Source: Proteobacteria bacterium UBA1847 (GTDB lineage: Bacteria > Pseudomonadota > Gammaproteobacteria > Steroidobacterales > Woeseiaceae). Taken from it: a DNA stretch of 6,343 bases. How positions within the stretch are numbered: position 1 is the stretch's first letter; the number at the start of each line of letters is the position of its first letter. The stretch lies in contig DDIP01000409.1 of NCBI GenBank assembly GCA_002338605.1, positions 4,204 through 10,546 of the forward strand, in the 5' to 3' direction. The notes beneath the pieces were generated by a model. It was not told where the DNA came from, ran no database searches, and was given only the letters and a program-made list of their open reading frames with translations. This document shows positions 1 through 4,206 of this stretch, piece after piece. The translations under genes and the position numbers were made by a program.

Positions 1-87
1 TTGCGAGCCAGTGGCGTACTTTTCCGCGAAAACATTGCAATATCGTGACATCGAGTATAGAAAGATTTTTCTGAAAAGTAAAAGTTT

Positions 88-103
88 TGAAATATTTGTT
101 CTA
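88..103 (+). promoter_or_regulatory. Operator-like 16-bp element, copy 1 (weak symmetry)
   Basis: The sequence is TGAAATATTTGTTCTA. It matches the element at 2137-2152 at 14 of 16 positions, differing only at positions 6 and 15. Its own dyad symmetry is poor, so it is supported by similarity to the other copies rather than by being a palindrome. Its centre is 90 bp upstream of the next copy, so it could be an auxiliary site. Chance similarity in AT-rich DNA is a real alternative. Confidence 0.35.
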
Positions 104-117
104 AACTGTCCGCCAGG

Positions 118-133
118 CCGGCTGGAAAGCCGG
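118..133 (+). other. GC-rich hairpin with GGAA tetraloop
   Basis: CCGGCT (118-123) and AGCCGG (128-133) are perfect inverted repeats around GGAA, a loop of the stable GNRA type. A six-base-pair, mostly G-C stem stands out in this AT-rich region. No T-run follows (the next bases are ATAATCG), so it does not look like an intrinsic terminator. If transcription starts upstream of it, it would be a structured element in the 5' leader of the regulator mRNA. It could also be a fortuitous repeat. Confidence 0.35.
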
Positions 134-139
134 ATAATC

Positions 140-153
140 GTTTCTATAGAAAC
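140..153. promoter_or_regulatory. Perfect 14-bp palindrome GTTTCTATAGAAAC
   Basis: Positions 140-153 are identical to their reverse complement. The arms read GTTTC...GAAAC, the opposite arrangement to the GAAA...TTTC elements nearby. The centre contains TATAGA (145-150), a possible -10-like hexamer, though no good -35 box is found upstream. It lies 25 bp before the operator-like element at 178. It may be a protein binding site or part of the promoter. Confidence 0.4.
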
Positions 154-177
154 CATTTTCCAGTGTGCCCGGACGTA

Positions 178-193
178 TGAAATTTCTATTTCA
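178..193. promoter_or_regulatory. Operator-like inverted repeat TGAAA-N6-TTTCA, copy 2
   Basis: The sequence is TGAAATTTCTATTTCA, with perfect arms of six bases (TGAAAT / ATTTCA) around four central bases. A second TGAAA-N6-TTTCA repeat lies at 198-213, with centres exactly 20 bp apart, about two helical turns, so two dimers could bind the same DNA face. The position 56 bp before the regulator start fits autorepression. RpiR-family inositol regulators are reported to bind short GAA/TTC dyads (GGAA-N6-TTCC in Sinorhizobium, from memory). Assigning this site to the adjacent regulator is inference. Confidence 0.55.
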
Positions 194-197
194 AGAC

Positions 198-213
198 TGA
201 AAAATATGTTTCA
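198..213. promoter_or_regulatory. Operator-like inverted repeat TGAAA-N6-TTTCA, copy 3
   Basis: The sequence is TGAAAAATATGTTTCA. Seven of eight symmetric base pairs match (arms TGAAA/TTTCA and centre ATAT). It differs from the element at 2137-2152, in front of the second oxidoreductase, at only two of 16 positions. It lies 35 bp before the ATG at 249 and 20 bp, centre to centre, from copy 2. This paired arrangement is the strongest operator candidate in the window. The bound protein is inferred to be the RpiR regulator encoded immediately downstream. Confidence 0.55.
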
Positions 214-248
214 CTGGCCAGCCTGAATCGCGACAGGAATCGCCGCCT

Positions 249-1109
249 ATGACTAAAAAGCCGTCCCCGACCATCGACTTGCTACGCGCCGAGATCGCCA
301 GCAAGTACGATTCGCTGAGTCCGCGTCTCAAGCAGGTTGCCACCTACGTTCTCGACAACCCGAACGATATTGCGCTGGAAACGCTTTCGGTCATCGCCGG
401 CCGCTGCTCGGTCCAGCCCTCGACGATTGTCCGCTTTGCCAAGGCATTTGGTTACAGCGGTGCCAGCGAAATGCAACGCCTGTTTCGCGACGAAATACTG
501 ACCTCGGCGCCAAGCCCCAGCTATTCGGAGCGCGTTCGCCAGTTTCGCAAGCGCTCCAACGAGGTCGACTGGTTGTCTCCCTACAATGTCATGCACGATT
601 TTGCGGAGAGCAACATCATTGCGCTGGAGCACCTGCGCGATGTCGTTCGAAAAGAAGACCTCGAAAAATCGATTGAACTGATGCACAAGGCGCATACGGT
701 TTACCTGGCCGGCGTTCGGCGAGCGTTTCCGGTCGCCGCTTACCTGGCTTATTCCCTAAGCCATGTTGAGAAACGCGCGTTTCTGCTGGATGGCGTTGCA
801 GGCATGACGTCGGAGCAAAGCTGGATGCTGGGCCCGGAAGACGTCGTAATTGCCGTTTCTTTTAACCCTTATGCCAGCGACACGGTTGCCGTAGCGGAAC
901 GAGCGGCTGCCAACGGCGCACCGTTGATTGCAATCAGTGACAGCCAGCTGAGTCCCGTCGCCAAAAACGCGTCGGTTTGTTTCGAAATCAAGGATGCGGA
1001 AGTCCGGCAATTTCGCTCGCTAACCGCGTCCATGTGCATCGCACAGACATTGGTAATCAGTTATGCCTACAAGTACGGCTCAGAAAATCAGGATGACCCG
1101 GCGGGATAA
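249..1109 (+). CDS. iolR: RpiR-family transcriptional regulator of inositol catabolism (IolR-like)
   Basis: The 286-residue product has the length and two-domain layout of RpiR regulators. An N-terminal helix-turn-helix (about residues 6-80) contains LETLSVIAGRCSVQPSTIVR at 43-62, followed by FAKAFGYSGASEMQ, the typical RpiR recognition segment. A SIS sugar-phosphate-binding domain (about 135-255) has VYLAGVRRAFPVAAYLAYSL at 151-170 and VIAVSFNPYAS at 200-210. SIS domains in this family bind phosphorylated sugars, so a pathway intermediate such as 5-dehydro-2-deoxygluconate 6-phosphate is a plausible inducer (inference). The ATG at 249 has AGGA ten bases upstream. The stop is three bases from the next start, so it is cotranscribed with iolG. 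Operator-like repeats just upstream suggest autoregulation. The name iolR rests on family plus context; the Bacillus IolR is an unrelated DeoR-type protein. Confidence 0.88.
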   Translation: MTKKPSPTIDLLRAEIASKYDSLSPRLKQVATYVLDNPNDIALETLSVIAGRCSVQPSTIVRFAKAFGYSGASEMQRLFRDEILTSAPSPSYSERVRQFRKRSNEVDWLSPYNVMHDFAESNIIALEHLRDVVRKEDLEKSIELMHKAHTVYLAGVRRAFPVAAYLAYSLSHVEKRAFLLDGVAGMTSEQSWMLGPEDVVIAVSFNPYASDTVAVAERAAANGAPLIAISDSQLSPVAKNASVCFEIKDAEVRQFRSLTASMCIAQTLVISYAYKYGSENQDDPAG

Positions 1110-1112
1110 TTT

Positions 1113-2099
1113 ATGACTGGAATCGCAATAATCGGGGCCGGCAGAATTGGCCAGATACACGCAGCAAACCTGCATCAGCACCCCTTGGCAGAGGTCGTCT
1201 GCGTCTCGGATGTATTCGATGCGGCGGCGTCCCGCCTTGCCGAGGCCTGCGAAGCTTCAGTCGCAAGCGTCGACGAGTTGCTCGATGATGCCCGGGTCGA
1301 GGCCGTGGTCATCGCAAGTTCGACGGACTCTCATGCGGAACTGATCAGGCGTTCGGCTGAGGCAGGTAAGGCGATTTTTTGCGAAAAGCCGCTCGACCTG
1401 GATGTGGCTGCAGCCGAACAAAGCCTTTCAATTGCCGCTAAGAACGACGTGCTGTTGTGCCTGGGCTTCAACCGGCGTCACGACCCATCCTTTGACGCCA
1501 TCAAGGCGAAAATCGACGGCGGCCAGGTTGGTGATGTTGAGGTGGTCAGTATTACGAGTCGCGATCCCGCGCCACCGCCGGTCGAATACATCGGCCGCTC
1601 CGGCGGCCTGTTCAGGGACATGATGATTCACGATTTCGACATGGGACGGTGGCTCCTCGGCGAGGAAATCGTCGAAGTCTTTGCTTACGGCGGTGCCCTC
1701 ATTGATGACGCCATCGGGAAAGCCGGCGATGTTGACACCGCCGTTGCCGTATTGCGGACCGGCAATGGCCGGCTCTGCCAGATCACCAATTCCCGGCGTT
1801 GCAGCTACGGCTACGACCAGCGAATTGAGGTTTTCGGGGCAAAAGGCATGGTACGGGCCGACAACCACACGGCAACCTCGGTTGAAGTGGCATCGAAGGA
1901 CGGCTTTACGACGGATGAAGCGCTACCATTCTTCCTGGAACGGTATCGGGATGCCTATCGCCTGCAATTGGACAAGTTCCTGCGCGTGGTCCGCGGGGAG
2001 CGCGTGAATATTCCGCTGGGCATCGACGGGCTGCAGGCACTCAAGATTGCAGACGCCGCGCAACAATCCTGCGACGAGGGCCGGCCTGTGCGGGTTTAA
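1113..2099 (+). CDS. iolG: Inositol 2-dehydrogenase (Gfo/Idh/MocA family)
   Basis: This predicted cytoplasmic NAD-dependent enzyme oxidises myo-inositol to scyllo-inosose, the first step of the pathway. The 328-residue protein has an N-terminal Rossmann fold with GAGRIG at 8-13 and an acidic D33 after the second strand, which favours NAD over NADP. The family motif CEKP places the catalytic lysine at K92. The C-terminal domain contains GLFRDMMIHDFDM at 165-177, whose D169 and H173 correspond by pattern to the Asp and His completing the catalytic triad of Bacillus inositol dehydrogenase. The length is normal for IolG. The ATG at 1113 is three bases after the regulator stop, with GGGA (1103-1106) inside the end of that gene as ribosome binding site, implying a shared transcript. 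The closing residues EGRPVRV are typical of IolG. Activity on scyllo- or D-chiro-inositol cannot be excluded. Confidence 0.9.
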   Translation: MTGIAIIGAGRIGQIHAANLHQHPLAEVVCVSDVFDAAASRLAEACEASVASVDELLDDARVEAVVIASSTDSHAELIRRSAEAGKAIFCEKPLDLDVAAAEQSLSIAAKNDVLLCLGFNRRHDPSFDAIKAKIDGGQVGDVEVVSITSRDPAPPPVEYIGRSGGLFRDMMIHDFDMGRWLLGEEIVEVFAYGGALIDDAIGKAGDVDTAVAVLRTGNGRLCQITNSRRCSYGYDQRIEVFGAKGMVRADNHTATSVEVASKDGFTTDEALPFFLERYRDAYRLQLDKFLRVVRGERVNIPLGIDGLQALKIADAAQQSCDEGRPVRV

Positions 2100-2106
2100 T
2101 GACTGA

Positions 2107-2122
2107 TCGAAGAAATTTTTCA
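2107..2122 (-). promoter_or_regulatory. Operator-like 16-bp element in the left arm, minus orientation
   Basis: Read on the minus strand this is TGAAAAATTTCTTCGA, matching the plus-strand element at 2137-2152 at 14 of 16 positions. The two centres are exactly 30 bp apart, close to three helical turns, so bound proteins could face the same side. Its own dyad symmetry is limited. The similarity follows from the inverted repeat at 2106-2159, so it is not fully independent evidence. Confidence 0.4.
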
Positions 2123-2135
2123 AAACAACATTAAA

Positions 2136-2164
2136 TTGAAAAATTTGTTCCACTTCGATAGTCT
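2136..2164 (+). promoter_or_regulatory. Candidate promoter for the oxidoreductase-iolB-iolC-iolD block
   Basis: TTGAAA at 2136-2141 matches the sigma-70 -35 consensus at five of six positions. The -10 box is poor: TAGTCT (2159-2164) is at a 17-base spacing, and GATAGT (2157-2162) fits better but has only 15 bases. The 152-base gap after iolG, with an operator-like element over the -35, makes a separate start of transcription here plausible. The remainder of the gap (2165-2251) would be the 5' leader; I see no riboswitch in it. Confidence 0.35.
2137..2152 (+). promoter_or_regulatory. Operator-like 16-bp element before the second oxidoreductase
   Basis: TGAAAAATTTGTTCCA matches the iolR-proximal element at 198-213 (TGAAAAATATGTTTCA) at 14 of 16 positions and the element at 88-103 also at 14 of 16. 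Five of its eight symmetric pairs match. It overlaps a good -35-like hexamer, TTGAAA at 2136-2141, so a bound repressor would block the promoter. A nearly identical site before both gene blocks suggests shared control by the RpiR regulator (inference). Confidence 0.5.
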
Positions 2165-2251
2165 ATGACACTTGATTCAGGGGTTTCCTGGTCGCTACAT
2201 CGGTGACCGAACCCTGCTTGAGATTTCAACAAACCGGTCGGTGGTGTGGCA

Positions 2252-3385
2252 GTGAAAAGTCTGAAGTTCGGCCTGATTGGTACAGGCTTTATGGGCAAGG
2301 CGCATGCCATTGCCTTGCGTTCCGTTGGCACCGCGTTTCCGTCGGTTCCGAGTCCCGTGCTCGCCTGCCTCGTTGATTCGAATGCCGAGCGTGCCAGTTC
2401 ACTCGCGAAGTCCTGGGGCTTCGCTCAGTCGTCAACTGACTGGCAAGGCCTTTGCACTGACCCCGACATTGATGTTGTCGACATCTGCACACCGAATCAC
2501 CTGCACAAGGAAATGGCGCTCGCTGCAATCGGCGCGGGCAAGCACGTTTATTGCGAAAAACCACTGGCGCTGACGACAAAGGATGCTGCGGAGATTGCCC
2601 AGGCGGCGCGCGCAGCCGGTGTAAGAACGTCGATGGGGTTCAACTACATGTGCAATCCGCTGATCGAATTGGCGAAGCAAGCCATCGAGTCGGGTGAGAT
2701 TGGCGAGATTTTCAGCTTCTGCGGCAACTACCAGGAAGACTATCTCAGTGATCCGGCAACGCCATTCAGCTGGCGCTGCCTGCGCGCGCAAGGCGGTCAT
2801 GGCGCCCTCGCCGACCTGGGAACGCACCTGATCAATATGGCCGAGTACCTGCTGGGGCCCATTGCCTCGGTCATGGGGTCAATGACAACCGTTCATCGCC
2901 AACGACCGGATCCCGCCAGTGGTGAAATGCGAAACGTAGAAAACGAGGACATTGCGCAAGCCCTGGTCCGATTTGCCTGCGGCTGCACAGGCACGATGGA
3001 CATCAGCCGAATTGCGACCGGCAAAAAATGCGGCCTGACTTTCGAAATTTTCGGCAGCAAGGGCAGCCTGAGTTTTGACCAGGAGCGTATGAACGAACTG
3101 CGTGTCTACAAAACGTCCGACGACGAGAAGTTGCGCGGCTATCGCACGATTCTCGCCGGACCACAGCACCCCGACTACGCGGCGTTTTGCCCGGCGCCCG
3201 GACATGGCCTTGGCATCAACGACCTGAAAGTCATTGAAGTGAAGAATCTTCTGAAAAGCATTGAGAATGATGAGGCAATATTCTCAGACTTCGACAACGG
3301 CTATCGCGTGCAGATGATTACCGACGCGATTTACGATTCCAGCAACGAGTCCCGGTGGGTCAACACCGAGGCGGCGGCGAATTAA
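2252..3385 (+). CDS. Second Gfo/Idh/MocA oxidoreductase, probable inositol-isomer or related sugar dehydrogenase
   Basis: The 377-residue protein has a Rossmann motif GTGFMG at 10-15 and a cofactor-selecting D42 in ACLVDSN, suggesting NAD. The catalytic CEKP motif holds K103, and GALADLGTHLINMAEYLLG supplies D188 and H192, so the triad looks intact. It is about 50 residues longer than the IolG at 1113. The motifs GFMGKAHA, DIDVVDICTPNHLH, SMGFNYM and GYRTILAGPQHP recall from memory the longer family subgroup that includes levoglucosan dehydrogenase and scyllo-inositol dehydrogenases. In this cluster a role on scyllo-inositol or another inositol isomer is likely, but the substrate is not readable from sequence. 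GTG at 2252 is preferred because GGTGG (2240-2244) lies seven bases upstream; GTG at 2246 would add two residues. iolB follows after 12 bases. Confidence 0.85.
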   Translation: MKSLKFGLIGTGFMGKAHAIALRSVGTAFPSVPSPVLACLVDSNAERASSLAKSWGFAQSSTDWQGLCTDPDIDVVDICTPNHLHKEMALAAIGAGKHVYCEKPLALTTKDAAEIAQAARAAGVRTSMGFNYMCNPLIELAKQAIESGEIGEIFSFCGNYQEDYLSDPATPFSWRCLRAQGGHGALADLGTHLINMAEYLLGPIASVMGSMTTVHRQRPDPASGEMRNVENEDIAQALVRFACGCTGTMDISRIATGKKCGLTFEIFGSKGSLSFDQERMNELRVYKTSDDEKLRGYRTILAGPQHPDYAAFCPAPGHGLGINDLKVIEVKNLLKSIENDEAIFSDFDNGYRVQMITDAIYDSSNESRWVNTEAAAN

Positions 3386-3397
3386 AGCGAGACCGAT

Positions 3398-4201
3398 ATG
3401 ACCGTACACATTACCAGTCACCGGGACGGCTTTCCGATGGGCACAACCCGGATCACTCGATACGACGATGTCGACGACAACGTACCCATATCGCTCGACG
3501 TCCTGAAACTCGAGGCCGGAGAATCCTTGTCACTGACAGCAGAATACGAGACAGCATGGTTGCTGATGAGCGGCAAGGTCGAGGGAAAGGCAGGCGACAT
3601 CGCATTCACGTTTGATCGGACGTCAATCTTCGACGAATCATCGAGCTGCATTCATGTTTCTGCGCGAACGCCTGTCACTTTGCGCTGTGAATCGGATGTC
3701 GAGTTCACCGTCTATTCCTGCGACAACACCAAAGCATTTGCAGCACGCGTTTTTTATCCGGACGACGTTGCCAATGAACCGCGCGGCAAGGGCCAGGTTG
3801 GCGATCGATGCCTCCGCTACGTCCGGACAATTTTTGATGACACCAACTCGGACCCGAATACCGATCTGGTGCTGGGCGAAGTCATTACCTTTCAGGGCGG
3901 ATGGTCAAGCTACCCGCCGCATCATCATCCGCAACCTGAGATTTACCACTATCGCTTCACCGAACCGCAGGGCTACGGCCACGGCGAACTGGGCGAGACC
4001 GTTCTTAAGGTGCGCAACAATGACACGGTCAAGATTGTGGATCTCAACGATCACGCGCAATGTGCGGCACCCGGATACGGCATGTATTACGCCTGGGTCA
4101 TTCGGCATCTGCCCGACGATCGCTACAGTGTCCCGGAATTCACAGAAGAGCATGCATGGATCATGCAGCCCGACGCACGTTACTGGGACCCCAAGGTCTA
4201 G
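3398..4201 (+). CDS. iolB: 5-deoxy-glucuronate isomerase
   Basis: IolB converts 5-deoxy-D-glucuronate, the IolD product, to 5-dehydro-2-deoxy-D-gluconate, the substrate of IolC. The 267-residue length is normal for the family. The protein is a KduI/IolB-type bicupin. The C-terminal cupin has the metal-binding signature YPPHHHPQPEIYHYRF with H175, H176, H177, E181 and H184 as candidate ligands. It is followed by PGYGMYYAWVIRHLPDDR, where H237 is a further candidate, a stretch strongly characteristic of IolB. The N-terminal TRITRYDDVDDNVPISLDVL is also typical. The ATG at 3398 lies 12 bases after the upstream stop, with only a weak purine-rich GAGA at 3389-3392 as ribosome binding site, so translational coupling is likely. 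iolC begins five bases after its stop. The enzyme is expected to be cytosolic. Confidence 0.95.
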   Translation: MTVHITSHRDGFPMGTTRITRYDDVDDNVPISLDVLKLEAGESLSLTAEYETAWLLMSGKVEGKAGDIAFTFDRTSIFDESSSCIHVSARTPVTLRCESDVEFTVYSCDNTKAFAARVFYPDDVANEPRGKGQVGDRCLRYVRTIFDDTNSDPNTDLVLGEVITFQGGWSSYPPHHHPQPEIYHYRFTEPQGYGHGELGETVLKVRNNDTVKIVDLNDHAQCAAPGYGMYYAWVIRHLPDDRYSVPEFTEEHAWIMQPDARYWDPKV

Positions 4202-4206
4202 TTGTC

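Larger units (their letters stand above)
1..248 (+). promoter_or_regulatory. AT-rich control region upstream of the iolR-like gene
   Basis: This stretch has no convincing gene and is clearly more AT-rich than the coding DNA that follows. It is crowded with GAAA/TTTC inverted repeats: TTTTC-CGC-GAAAA at 20-32, TTTTC-T-GAAAA at 67-77, a perfect palindrome at 140-153, and three copies of a shared 16-bp operator-like element at 88-103, 178-193 and 198-213. A GC-rich hairpin lies at 118-133. A ribosome binding site AGGA at 235-238 sits ten bases before the ATG at 249. I could not fix a promoter: TTGCAA (35-40) with TATAGA (56-61) has a short 15-base spacer, and TATAGA at 145-150 lacks a good -35 box. 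The reading that this region holds the promoter and operators of the regulator gene is inference from position and repeats. Confidence 0.7.
2106..2159. repeat. Large imperfect inverted repeat between iolG and the second oxidoreductase
   Basis: The left arm ATCGAAGAAATTTTTCAA (2106-2123) is fully matched on the right in two blocks. TTGAAAAATTT (2136-2146) pairs with 2113-2123, and CTTCGAT (2153-2159) pairs with 2106-2112. That gives 18 potential base pairs, interrupted only by an unpaired GTTCCA (2147-2152) on the right. The 12-base loop is 2124-2135. The arms are A/T-rich and no T-run follows, so a terminator is unlikely. Each arm contains one copy of the 16-bp operator-like element, in opposite orientation, and this duplication may be what creates the repeat. 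It begins seven bases after the iolG stop. Confidence 0.75.

Noticed and set aside
147..162. AGAA-N6-TTCC, one mismatch from the GGAA-N6-TTCC dyad recalled for Sinorhizobium IolR
   Set aside because: It matches the shared element of this window at only about 11 of 16 positions and in a different half-site register, so it was not counted as a copy.
11..226. Open frame of 71 codons in the upstream control region
   Set aside because: It runs through AT-rich DNA full of inverted repeats, has no clear ribosome binding site, and its product shows no recognisable family pattern.
2165..2206. Thirteen-codon frame in the iolG-oxidoreductase gap (possible leader peptide)
   Set aside because: There is no ribosome binding site before the ATG, no run of regulatory codons, and no terminator/antiterminator hairpins after it.
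2200..2242. TCGGT-G-ACCGA (2200-2210) with another TCGGT at 2238-2242, suggesting alternative hairpins
   Set aside because: The first pair leaves a one-base loop and the second is only five base pairs over a 27-base loop; too weak to call a riboswitch or attenuator.
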